Assembly (NCBI GenBank): GCA_964017185.1 | Contig: OZ024871.1 | Coordinates: 61,245,226 to 61,309,225, forward strand | DNA length: 64,000 bases | Direction of reading: 5' to 3' | Source: Rugalucina vietnamica | Lineage: Eukaryota; Mollusca; Bivalvia; Lucinida; Lucinidae | Shown here: positions 12,813 through 23,672 of the stretch, one piece after another | How positions within the stretch are numbered: the first letter of the stretch is position 1 | Layout of the letters: each line of letters opens with the position of its first letter | Made by a program: the position numbers and the translations under genes | The notes under the pieces: model-generated | The model's database searches: none | What the model saw: only the letters and a program-made list of their open reading frames with translations | What the model was told of the DNA's origin: nothing

Positions 12813-13942
12813 ACCTTTAAAAATGTGCAGAACCAGTAGGCCTATGATATAGCATCTACAAAGTTTAAATATGGCCAAAATCATGACCCAGGGATGATAT
12901 TGACCTATTTTACGGCAAGGTTAAATTAGGGTGCCCATGCATCTAAAAACACAGATTGTGAGTACTCTAGCACGTACCAACAATCTATATTTTGAGCAAA
13001 ATAAAAAAATAAAAAAGTTGAACTGAAAATTTTCATTTTTTACAATTTTAAAAACACTGTATATTGCTCGTTAAGGTTTTATTATGCTAGCGTCATGATA
13101 CAGGGCACCATTTTAGTACACAAGTATTACACATGCTGACGACAGAGCTACATGTACAACACCTTGGTCATTCTTAACCTTACTCATACGGGCATTTTTT
13201 GCGTCCGGAACCGGGCGAGCATAAATGCACGTAAGCTTCTTACTCAATCTGAATTTACGTAAATAATAAATTTAATTGGTTTGTTGATTTGAGGTTTAAC
13301 GTTAATTCAACAACAAAGGTCATATGGAAACGAAACATCAGTTAATAGTATCATCCAACAGACTTGAGGATCCAGGGATCAAACCTGCGATCTCTGGTTT
13401 AAAAGGACGAAAGAACAAATGACCTTAACACCAACTGCTTTCGGCTTGTCAAGCAGCAATGTGGATTGATAACTGATCCTGCTTGATAAAATCTTTGTTT
13501 TATCGATGGGCCGTTGGACAAAAATTCAACAGCCAAACACAGAACAATTAAATTTCCCTGTTATATATTAGGTACATGGATGTATATTCGTTTGTTTACA
13601 TATAAAAAAGTCGATAAATTGAGCACGTGAAATGTCTGCTTGATATACTGTACATGAATATGTATATTCAGATATTATCTATCAGTGTCAGCACCATCGT
13701 AAATGTCTGCGATACAACAAAAGTCCTTACAGCAAAGATTGATGCAATATCACACAACATGTGATAAAATGGAGTAAAAATTGAAAAAGCAATATCGCTT
13801 TGGCAACAACCAACACCAAGACAATGAACTCTTCGTCGTAGGTTGCTGTCCAATTGATCAGTCTTACAATCACAGGTGACACAAACCAAGTTCTGCTTGT
13901 GGGTGGTGGGTGTGCCTAGTCGTTTTCTCAGGGTCTCCCATT

Positions 13943-14013
13943 CCCCCCCCCCCCTGTTACTGATTTACCCGTCTCATGTGAACTAAAATAATCTCTCTCT
14001 CTCTCTCTCTCTC
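13943..14013. repeat. C tract and (TC)n microsatellite
   Basis: A C13-like run near 13950 is followed by SINE-body sequence and then (TC)n at about 13993-14014. The right arm has a G-rich counterpart near 17257-17273. Confidence 0.85.
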
Positions 14014-14683
14014 TCCACACATATATAAACTAGCCATCGCTTTTTATAAACAACTATCAAATCACGCATACAATACCGTCTGGGAGAGGATAATCACAGG
14101 CCTAGCCTACATTCAATCCCTTGACCCATGTGTATGTATATATGATGTGTTCATATGTGAAATGCCTTTGAACATTGTCATTAGTATATATGTATGTGTA
14201 TATGTTGTCATTAAATTTCTAATAAATAAAAGAACTGGGCGACAATTGTATAAACACGAAATTATGATCAGAAATGAGCAAAATCAGACCCTTATCTGTA
14301 ATCAAGTAACATTACAAAGACCTGGAATCGATCAATTAAATTTCTCTTATTTTATTTACAATAAGCAAATTTAGTTGTGTGGCTTTGCTTAATGTAGCTA
14401 CATGTAGGATGTTGCCTTCATCGCACTTCGTATGGCATGCAGATGATGACTGTCGAATGGACTCAAAACGAAACTTCGACAAAATAAGCCTAATCAAGCT
14501 GACAATCTGTTTGAAACACTATAAGCATGTCATACTGAATTATATTCGCTCACGAGACAGCACGTGGAACTGTAGTTTTACATCTAATAAACACAGATAT
14601 ATTTGAACATGTACACAATACTTTTTGATTTATTATCCTGCGTATTTTTAAATCAGTTTTACGTCCTTTTCACGATTATTTCA

Positions 14684-15040
14684 GCTCTCCAATCCGTAGG
14701 TGGGGCGAACACGGGAGTACCCTAAGAAAAACCACCTGGCACTCCCGCGAGTAGATTTTTTTTATTCAGTTTATTGTCCCTTTCAAGATTTTTTCAGCTC
14801 ATATGGGACGCGCCAATCAGCAGGTGGGGCGAAAACGGGAGAACCCCGAGAAAAACCACCTGACAAACCCGCAAGCAGAACTTGGCTCGAACCCACACCA
14901 GACACAGCAATGACATGATCCGGAATGATTAAGTGCGGTAATAAATTATCAGGGCCGCCTCTCGCAAGTAGAACTTGGCTTGCATCATATGTGGCCAGTG
15001 TGGGGCTCGAACACACACGTCAAGACACGGCGGTGAGATT
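14684..15040 (-). mobile_element. Compound SINE fragments in left inner terminus
   Basis: Two copies of the SINE body (GGTGGTTTTTCTCGGGG on the minus strand) lie at 14684-14755 and 14765-14900. A tRNA-like head fragment (GTTCGAGCCCCACACTGG on the minus strand) lies near 14995-15015. The order suggests one SINE inserted into or next to another. Confidence 0.6.
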
Positions 15041-15340
15041 ATCGTTACCAGCCTTCAGAAAATAAATGTTGACGTGAGGATCGGTCGCGAGTCCGCTCTT
15101 CTACCGATAATTGCGATCAAGCTCCCGGAATCAATCGGTGAAAAATCAACAAGTGAAAAAACTATACATGCGGACTCCCTTCTCACTACACACTTTAATC
15201 CACAAATGTACGATTTTAGTGTTAAATGCAGCAGTGCATTTTGTGAGTCTTGCATTTTTTTCTTTTCTTTTTTCATTTTCTAAGCTATATTGTCACAGGG
15301 GCGACAAAAGGAAGCAATTAAGAATAGAAAAAAGAATTTT

Positions 15341-15417
15341 GTGCTAGCCGGACTCGAACCCAGGACCCCTCGGTTTTATTCTTTACATGCTACCTACTGA
15401 GCTACAGAGAAAGACGT
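15341..15417 (-). tRNA. tRNA-like sequence in inner left terminus
   Basis: On the minus strand it has TGTAGCTCAGTAGGTAGC (A box), GGGTTCGAGTCC (B box), then a T6 run. It is the mirror partner of 15805-15874. The anticodon arm is not convincing. Confidence 0.5.
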
Positions 15418-15804
15418 CCGGTTTTATTTCTTTTTTGCCTGTCTTGTTTAATTCGTCTTCAGTTGGGCTATTGGTACTTTTGACTAAGTAATTCTTCATA
15501 TCGCCCCTCGTCATCATCTCAAATATGCCCTCACGAGTCGTCCCCCATCACACCGAAAGTCGCAACCGCACGCGCCAGCAACATTTACGTTCAAAAGTGA
15601 AAAATGTCTATTAGACATTTTTCACTTTTGAACGTAAATGTTGCTGGCGCGTGCGGTTACGATTTTCGGTGTGATGGGGGACGACTCGTGAGGGCATATT
15701 TGAGACGATGACGAGGGGCGATATGAATAATTACTTGGTAAAAACTACCTATAGCCTAACGGAGACCAATTAAACAAGACTGGCAAAAAAGAAATAGTCC
15801 ACGA

Positions 15805-15874
15805 CGTCTTACTCTGTAGCTCAGTAGGAAGCATAATAAAACCAAAAGGTCCCGGGTTCGAGTCCGGCTAGGAC
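15805..15874 (+). tRNA. tRNA-like sequence in inner right terminus
   Basis: A 5' GTCTTA can pair with 3' TAGGAC as an acceptor stem. TGTAGCTCAGTAGG and GGGTTCGAGTCC supply A and B boxes, and a T5 run follows. The T stem has mismatches, so this is a degenerate tRNA-like unit. Confidence 0.5.
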
Positions 15875-16222
15875 AAAAATTCTTTTTCTATTCTTAATTG
15901 CTTCCTTTTTTTCGTATCTGTGACAATATAGCTTAGAAAATGAAAAAGAAAAGAAAAGAAAAAAAGATGCAAAACTCACAAAATGCACTACTGCATTTAA
16001 TACTAAAATCGTTAATTTGTGGATTAAAGTGTGTAGTGAGAAGGCAGTCCGCACGTATAGGTTTTTCACTAAGTCTTCTTGTCTTTTCATCGATTTAAGC
16101 CGGTAGCTTGATCGTAATCGGCAGAAGAGCGGACCCGCGACCGATCCTCACGTCAACATTTATTTTCTGAAGGCTGGTACAGATAATGCGGCTAGGATAA
16201 GTTGACCGCCTCTAATGACTAA

Positions 16223-16353
16223 GCGGCCCCCGTGGCCGAGCGGTTGAGAGCGCTGTTTCTTAATCACTCGTTCATCTCACCGCTGTGTCTTGTGTGTGTT
16301 CGAGCCCCACACTGGCCACATATAGTACAAGCCAAGTTCAACTTGCGGGGCAA
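16223..16353 (+). mobile_element. SINE head fragment (Leu/Ser-type tRNA-like)
   Basis: GTGGCCGAGCGGTTGAGAGC is a class II tRNA D-arm and A box. The B box GTGTTCGAGCCCC follows about 60 bp downstream. The body is truncated after AACTTGCGGGG. Confidence 0.65.
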
Positions 16354-17401
16354 GACAATAAATCAAATAGTATAGTGTACATGTTCAGATACATGTATAT
16401 CTGTGTTTATTAGATGTAAAACTACAGTTTCACGTGCTGTCTCGTGAGCGAACATAATTCATTCTGTTTATATTTCAAACAGATTATTAGCTTGATGTCG
16501 AAGTTTCGCTCATTCGACAGTCATCTGCATGCCATACGAAGTGCGATGGAGGCAACATCCTACATGTAGCTACATTTCGCCAAGCCACACAACTAATTTT
16601 GTTTATTGTAATTCAGCCATGTCCAGTGTGTTGGTTACGATGTAGTAAATTAATTTGGCAAGACATAAATTTTCTTTTTGATCCATATTTATTCTGTGTG
16701 ATATTGTATGCGTGTTGTTTACCTGGTTGAATTCAAATAAATATGATTAAAATAAAACTAACACAATATTATTTTTATGAGTTGCTAAAGTGTTTCCATA
16801 AAGCACTCCATGTCGTAGTGGTTCAGTCAGTCGCCTCGTAAAACGGGCTGCGCGTTCAATCCAACGCGTAACTCCGTCTTTCGGTCGAGACCAGGGTCCA
16901 GTATGTAAATAGTTGTTATTTGCACGTGAGACCCCGAATATTCCTCGTTATATGGTTTACATTAAGCATGCGTGCATGATGGAATGTAAATGCATTTTTT
17001 TCTTATAGGCGCGAGTAACATCGGAGAAGTTTTGCTATCTGTTAAAATCTAATCAGGGCCCAGAATTACACAACGCCCACCTTAGTGAGGATGTGGAATT
17101 TAATTGTATCGATTCCAGGTCATTCTATTGTTACTTGATTACAGGTAAGAGTCTGATTGTGCTCATTTCAGATCATAATTTCGTTTTTATACAATTTTCG
17201 CCCCGTTCAATCAAGATTATTTTAGTTCATATGAGACGGATAAATCAGTAACAAGGTGGGGGGGGGGGGGGGCGGAGAACCCTGAGAAAACGACTTGGCA
17301 CACCCACAAGCAGAATTTGGTTTGTGTCACCTGTGATTGTAAGACTGATCAATTTGGCAGCAACCTACGACGAAGTGTTCATTGTCTTGGTGATGGTTGT
17401 T

Positions 17402-17422
17402 GCCAAAGCGATATTGCTTTTT

Positions 17423-17457
<35 letters not shown>

Positions 17458-17470
17458 AAAGAAAAAAAAA
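17402..17470. repeat. A-rich tract in right arm
   Basis: A long A run with scattered G's, absent from the mirrored part of the left arm. Confidence 0.85.
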
Positions 17471-17942
17471 ATTATCAAGCAGGATCAGTTATCACACCAC
17501 ATTGCTGCTTGACAAGCCGAAAACAGTTAGTGTTAACGGCATGTGTTCGTCCTTTTAATCCAGGGACCGCGGGTTTGATCCCGGGATCCTTAAGTCTGTC
17601 GGATGATACTATAAACTGATGTCTCGTTTCCATATGTCCTTTGCTGTTTGATTAACGTTAAACCTGAAATCAACAAACCAATTAAATTTATTATTTATGT
17701 AAATTCTGATTGAGTAAGAAGCTTATGCGCATTTATGCTCGCCCGATTCCGGACGCAAAAAATGCCCATTAGGTTAAGAATTATCAAGGTGTTATACATG
17801 TAGCTAGCATGTGTAATACACGTGCACTAAAATGGTGCCGTGTATCTTGACGCTAGCATAACAAAACCTTAACAAGCAATATACAGTGTTTTTAAAGTTG
17901 TAAAAAATGAAAATTTTCAGTTCAACATTTTTATCTTTTTAT

Positions 17943-18022
17943 TTTGCTCAAAACATAGATTGTTGGTACACGCTAAAACTGCCTCGCAGAGGCAGTTCTA
18001 ACGAGTACTCACAATCTGTGTT
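17943..18022. repeat. Hairpin with AGAACTGC-type tip
   Basis: An imperfect inverted repeat runs from AAAACATAGATTGTTGGTAC through ACTGCCTCGCAGAGGCAGT to GTACTCACAATCTGTG. The left-arm copy (about 12950-13000) keeps the stem base but lacks the tip. The same hairpin design occurs at 27432-27507. Confidence 0.75.
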
Positions 18023-18815
18023 TTTAGATGCATGGGCATCCTAAGTTGACCTTGGCGTAAAATAGGTCAATATCATCCCTGGGTCATGATTTAGGCCATG
18101 TATAAACTTTGTAGATGCTTAATGCCAAGTTTCAAAATCATAGGCCTACTGGTTCTGAAGAACATTTTAAAGATTTTTGCAGTTTATAGCCATGGCGGCC
18201 ATTTATACAATCTTTCGTTCCCTTTCCATGAAGTGTGGCTTTGATCGGCCATGCGGTTGCAGAGATGTTTGAATATTTTGGTCATATGCATGTATATAGC
18301 CCCCGGGCAGGAGCAGACACACCCCTGGGGACTAAATGTTTTCACGGACATAAATCTTCAGTACCTTTGCATGCTCATCGCGAGTTTCCACCCATTTAAT
18401 TACATTTAACTTATTTTCCCCATTTAAATGCATGGGCGACCTAAGTTGACCTTGCCATAAAATAGGTCAAGGTCATCCCAGCATTATGACGTATACCAAC
18501 TTTGTAGAACTCTATTGCCTGATGCTTCAAACTTAGTTTCAAAATCATAGGACTTCTGCTTCTGGGAAGAAATTGTTTTAAAGGTTTTTGCTATTTATAG
18601 CTATGGCGGCCATCTTAGTCATGTGACCTGGGTCATTTATGCAAACTTTTGTTCCCCCTTCCTAAGAAGCAAGCAGTTTGACTTTGGTTTGCCATTTGGT
18701 TTCAGAGGAGAATATCATGGAAATTGTTGACGGACGACGTCGGACGGACGACGGGGGCTTGGTCATCCTATAAGCTCGCTTTTTAAGCCGAAGGGCTCAT
18801 GTGAGCTTAAAATAG
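17985..18815. mobile_element. GTGAGC-ended repeat, right arm
   Basis: Inverted partner of 12012-12965, ending GGGCTCATGTGAGCTTAAAA and containing CGGACGACGTCGGACGGAC-like sequence. It lacks the nested copy found at 12287-12447. Confidence 0.65.
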
Positions 18816-19789
18816 GTATACCTATGCATACCAAAGTTTTGCTGATATGGATAACCGACCATGCTCGAGATGACTTGAAATATGTCAAAACGTTGTAAGG
18901 CGTAGAATAAAAAACTGCACATAAAATTAAAGATCAACTTATGTTTCAAATCGTAAATCATGCCATGTATACATGTATAAAGTTTTCTGTGCGTTCACGA
19001 AAAACACGTGAAAATGTAGCTTAGCAGAACCAATGTACGTATATACATAAGCCAGTATGTAAAATGTCACATGGCGATAACAAATAGTTGATATTGGTTT
19101 TTCCCACCAACAGTTATGGTCATACGAAGCCGGGACCTCGGTTTATCGAACGAGCGACGCCTAGTTATACACACGAGTGTCTAAAATAATCGAATTCTAC
19201 ATTGGAAGCTGTTAAAATGGAGGCATTTTATTCGCGCCAAGCATTTGTAAATCCGACTCGCATTGAACGAGTAACGCATCTTTAATGGCAAACATGATAA
19301 GTGATATATATATATATGATGCGATTTTAGAAAATATTTCGTGTCAAAGGTCACTTCTGGTTCCTTGTTCCATCAGAATTAGACAGTTTAACGGAAAGAC
19401 AACAATTTTCATTTGTAGGCGTTTCGTTCTCGCGCTCAACCTGCGAAACGAGTCAAATGTTCTTATTAAAATCATTTTGTACCTGTCTTATATCAACTAC
19501 GTATTTATTTTTGCCATGTGATTTTAAGAGGCGACTGACTGAGCCACTGCGAGACAAAGTCCTCTACGGAACGTGTTTGCGTGAGTGTGTGTTTGTGAGT
19601 TAGAGTGTGTATGCGCGCTTAAAATTCAAAATATTGTTGTCCTGTTTTAGGGTTAATCAAGGTTCGCAGCACGTTTGATCAGCTGGCTAACCTGCACTCC
19701 GATACACTTCGTGACCTCGCTCCTTTCCTGTGTATGGAGAGGTCTAACAGAATACCGATGGAAATATTCCATCTAGCAACACGTAATGA

Positions 19790-21364
19790 AAACCAGAGGA
19801 CCAATGGTCCTGTAAACGCTCACCGGGGGTCCGAACCCCCCTCCCCCCCCCCGGAATCTGAAAAGTTTACCTAAAAAAGGTAATTTTGGGATTTTGTTTG
19901 GGGGGGGGGGCTTGGACCCCCCCCCCCCACCTCGTCTGCGACAATATTTTACCATTTTGGTTGGACCCGTCTGGATCCGCAAATCAAGGTCATCCAAGGG
20001 TCATCATTTTATCAAATTATGATGGGCTGGAGTCATCGATGCTACATACCGTGAAAATCGGCCTGCCGGCTCTGGTGAAGAAGATTTTTGAGTGGTTTTA
20101 GCCATATATGGGCGTGGCGGCCATCTTGGTCATGTAACCCAGATTTCACAAACAAACCTTCGTTCCCCCCACCCATAGATGCTCCACATAAAATTTCACT
20201 TTGATTGGCCAAGCGGTTTCAGAGGTGAAGATTTTTTTATTCAGTTTAACGTCTCTTTCAAGATAATTTCAGCTCATATGAAACGGGCCAATCAATAGGT
20301 GGGGCGAAAACGGCAGAACCCCGAGAAAAACCACCTGGCACACCCGCAAACAGAAGTTGGCTTGTCTCACATGTGGCCAGTGCGGGGCGCGATCCTACAC
20401 CAGAGACATCGGTGAGATGATCGAGTGATTAAGAAACAGCGCTCTCAACCGCTCGACCACGGTGGCCGAAAAGTGTGTATGAGCAACAGACTGGTCATGG
20501 TCAAGAGATGACCTTGACCTAAATTAATAACATACTTACATCTACTCCATTAGTTGTCTGCATCTGCCTTTTTTCAGGTCTCAGGCTGCAATCGTTTTCG
20601 AAATATCCATAGTTTTCACTTTTTCCCATGTAACAGCCTGTTTCCAAAATTAAGCTTGCCGTAAAACAGGTCAAGGTCATCCCAGGGCCATCATTTTATC
20701 AAACTATAATGGGCTGGAGTCACTGATGGCGGCCATCTTTGTCATGTGACTCGGATTTCATGATCAAACTTTCGTTCCCCCTACCCATGGATGCTCCACA
20801 TAAATTTCAACTTGATTGGCCAAGCGGTTTCAGAGAAGAAGATGTATGAAAAGTGTGTATGGAAAACAGACTGGTCAAGGTCAAGAGATGACCTTGACCT
20901 AATTTAATCACATACTTTTATCTACTCCATTAGTTGTCTGCATCACCTCTTTTCAGGTCTCTGGCTGCAATCGTTTTAAAAAAATCAATAGTTTTCACTT
21001 TTTCCCATGTAAAAGCCTATGTTTCCAAAATTGACCTTGCCGTAAAATAGGTCAAGGTCATCCCAGGGTGATCATTTTGCCAAACTTTGATAAGCTGGAG
21101 CCACTGATGGTAAATACCAAGTTTCGTGGGAATCGGCCCCACCGATTCTGGAGAAGAAGATTTTTTAGTGGTTTTTACCATATATGGGTGTGGCGGCCAT
21201 ATTGGTCATGTGACATGGATTTCGCGATCAAACTTGAAATGCCGCTACACAAGGAGGCTCCACATAAAATTTCAACTAGATTAGCCAAGTGGTTTCAGAG
21301 AAGAAGATTGTGGACGACGACGAAGACGGACGACGGATCATGGCCATCCAATCAGCTCTCCTTG

Positions 21365-21395
<31 letters not shown>

Positions 21396-21396
21396 C
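19790..21396. mobile_element. Insertion specific to the right arm with internal ~400-bp repeats
   Basis: Sequence between CACGTAATGAAAA and GACTAGATGTTTC has no counterpart in the left arm. It contains three diverged copies of a block with GGCGGCCAT..TTGGTCATGTGAC, GGCCAAGCGGTTTCAGAG and TGACCTTGACCTAA. It ends GGCTCAGGTGAGCTAAAA, so it belongs to the same broad class as 12012-12965. G and C homopolymers flank its left end (19840-19930). No reading frame is recognised. Confidence 0.7.
20231..20466 (-). mobile_element. Near-complete SINE (Leu/Ser-type tRNA head)
   Basis: On the minus strand: GTGGTCGAGCGGTTGAGAGC (A box region), a B-box-like sequence, the conserved body GGTGGTTTTTCTCGGGG, and a 3' end GACGTTAAACTGAATAAAA. 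It interrupts one of the tandem blocks of the surrounding element. The sister block near 20840 shows the uninterrupted GAAGATGTATGAAAAGTG. Confidence 0.8.
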
Positions 21397-22261
21397 TAGA
21401 TGTTTCTTAGTTTTATTATCATTTATTTACTTGAAAATAACACTGTGTTACATAGTTTGAAGATTAATTATATTTATTTGAAGTCAACCAGACAAACAGC
21501 ACGCATACTACAAGAGAATAAATGAGGATCATACAGAAAGCCTGTGGCTTGCAAAAATCATCTAAAATTCGTAATTATCGCACTCGATATGGTTGAAATA
21601 CTGTTGAAGGCCTACAAAACCTCAAATTATTAGTATGGCTATATGCATAATGTAGTTAGGATATCGCCCTTATGACATGCAGATGGGTGTTGTATGGGAT
21701 CAAAACGAAACATCAACCAAATAAACCCCACCAAGCTTTCGAGTATCTGTTTGAAATACATGTATAAACATGCCAAATGAATTTTGTTCGCTCACGAGAC
21801 AGCACGTGAAACTGTAGTTTTTACACCTTATATATATACATGTCTGTACAGGTACACTATACTATTTGAGTTAGTGCCTTACGTCCGCGGAAAACATTTA
21901 AAGTCATTCAGGGTGGCTAACTTATCCTAGCCACATTATTCCTGTACAAGCCTTCAGAATATGAACATTTTTATGTCCCCAAGAAAGAAATATTGACATG
22001 AGGATCGCTCGAAGATCAGCTCTTCTACCAAAACAAATACGATCGAGCTGTCGATTTCAACAGGTTAAAAGTCAACAAGAGAGAAACATTAATGTGAGGT
22101 GCCGTCTCGCACTTCAATTCCTTTACGATTTAAGTATTTTATGCACAAGGGCATTTCCTGATTCTTGCATTCGCCAATAAATATAATCACCTGATAATAC
22201 ATTTTTTTATTACCTTAGCTTTATTGTCACAGGGGAGACAAATAAAGAAAAGAAAAAAAGC

Positions 22262-22338
22262 GGTGCGACCAGGACTCGAACCCAGAACCTTTCGTTTTGA
22301 ATCCTAGCTTGCTACCTACTGAGCTACAGAGATAGACG
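22262..22338 (-). tRNA. tRNA-like sequence in outer right terminus
   Basis: On the minus strand TGTAGCTCAGTAGGTAGC and GGGTTCGAGTCCTGG give intact A and B boxes. The T arm can pair with two G-U pairs. A T-rich run follows. Confidence 0.5.
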
Positions 22339-22536
22339 TCGTACACTATAACATTTATTGCATGTCTTATTTAATTCGTCTCCGTTGGGCTGTTGGTAGT
22401 TTTGACTGTGTAATTCTTCATATTGCCCCTCGTCTTAGTCTCATATACGCCCTCACGAGTCGTCTCCCATCACACAGAAAGTCGTAACCGCACGCACCAG
22501 CAGCATTTACGTTCAAAAGTGAAAAATGTCTAATAG

Positions 22537-23540
22537 TGCCCTTCTGGTTTCATTTTATGTTATTATACGACTTAACTAATATCGACTAATAAAATCAGTT
22601 GGATAAGTCGAGAAGTATATTGCAATATAACTCTGATCGGTGCGAAATTTATTTCAAACTGTTTCGTTACAATGTGTTAGTTCGACATAATCATCTCTAG
22701 AAATTGCATTATTTAAATAAAGATAACACTATGATTATGTTTCACAAGATAATTCTTGACGATTAACATAATTAGTTCGATTATCCGAGAAGATTATTGC
22801 AACTTCAAATCCTATCAGAATGAAAGTGTATCGATTTGTGTCATTTTAACTCGACATCTAGACATTAATTTGTCGAGATTTGGTAGATCAACTAAACAAA
22901 TCGACAAACGCAAAGTCGAGATGATGCCAACTAAAGCATCAACACGATGCACATATACGCTTCCGTAGCTTGCCGGAAATATATTATTTAAAAAAATGAA
23001 TTAGCGAAAATGCAACATTATCGAAAATCTGAACAGCTTTGTCTGTTTGACAGGGTCCGCATTTGCAAGACTCTAGAGAAAAATCCATCCAATAAAAATC
23101 CTTGTTAATTTACATCCATGAGCCGTTTACATTATAATTAATAACAATCAAATGAATTGTTGGCTAACTCAATCAAAACGGGTGCTACAAGACTTGGAAC
23201 TAAGATGTGACATGTATCTTGAAATAAAAATTAAGCATTGACAAATACGTTGCGCCACATAGCGTTAAGTGTTGCTTCCATAGCGACAGCTGCAACACAC
23301 GTGTGCATGCTATGTATGTGTTATTACAAGGACATAACTGCGTATGTATTATTGCATTATGTGTTGAAATTTCATCACGAAATATCAAAAAATAGTTTTA
23401 TACGTATTTTCCGCGTAAAACATAATGGTACACGCATAGTCAATCATATAAACATTGCAATCAGCATTTAGCAATTAGCATCTAACAAATAGCATTTAGC
23501 AAATATGTTGAGCAAATATGTTCAACTACTCCCTACATCA
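22537..23540. other. AT-rich stretch without recognisable gene
   Basis: No coding signature is visible. The end (23460-23515) holds a short repeat of AGCATTTAGCAAATA-like words, seen again at 24783-24822. Confidence 0.5.
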
Positions 23541-23554
23541 GCAAACTCTGGAAC

Positions 23555-23672
23555 AGGTTCGATCCGCTAAATACCTTGGACTTACTATCACTGACGACTT
23601 GGGCGAGTGAATGTGGTCAAAATATTTCAGAAATTTCTTGTAAAGCAACTATAAGACATTGGGTTTCCTTCG
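23555..23672 (+). pseudogene. LINE reverse-transcriptase C-terminal fragment
   Basis: Forward translation from 23555 gives AKYLGLTITDDL, later TLGFLRRK, interrupted by two stops. These words match the region after the palm domain in CR1/Jockey-like non-LTR elements (AKYLG..I..DL.W and TLGFLRRN). Only about 40 residues are recognisable. The AGCATTTAGCAAATA repeats flank this broken region on both sides. Confidence 0.6.

Larger units (their letters stand above)
12012..12965. mobile_element. GCTCACATGAGC-ended repeat, left arm
   Basis: It starts TTTTAGCTCACATGAGC and contains CGTCGTCCGTCCGACGTCGTC-like sequence. It then carries diverged repeats of motifs such as GACCTATTTTACGGCAAGG and GGCCATCCAATC-like text. 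The mirrored copy lies at about 17985-18815, so this insertion predates the inverted duplication or was homogenised with it. It is a common invertebrate-style non-autonomous repeat and the superfamily is not assigned. Confidence 0.65.
9391..15611 (+). mobile_element. Left copy of a 6.2-kb element with long terminal inverted repeats
   Basis: The copy begins with TAGACATTTTTCACTTTTG at about 9393 and ends with its reverse complement at about 15609. The inverted similarity between its two ends continues inward with indels for over 1 kb. Examples are GATCCTCACGTCAA.ATTTATT, the block around TATAGTGTACATG, and GCACGTGCTGTCTCGTGAG in opposite senses at the two ends. The body contains other repeats and homopolymers but no transposase or integrase reading frame that I can recognise, so it looks non-autonomous. 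The whole copy is repeated in reverse orientation at 15612-22534. Confidence 0.8.
15612..22534 (-). mobile_element. Right copy of the same element, inverted
   Basis: Reading the minus strand from 22534 reproduces 9391-15611 in order: terminus, tRNA-like sequence, poly-A region, GCACGTGCTGTCTCGTGAG block, the CTAACCTGCACTCCGATACA region near 19690, the GTGAGC-type element, the CAAGCAGGATCAGTTATCA block, and the inner terminus. Outer ends resemble each other most and inner ends resemble each other most. That shows one whole element duplicated in inverse orientation. This copy is longer because of a roughly 1.6-kb insertion at 19790-21396. Confidence 0.8.

Noticed and set aside
9391..22534. Polinton/Maverick or herpes-like inverted-terminal element
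   Set aside because: The size and long inverted ends are suggestive, but no polymerase, integrase or capsid-type reading frame is visible anywhere in either arm.
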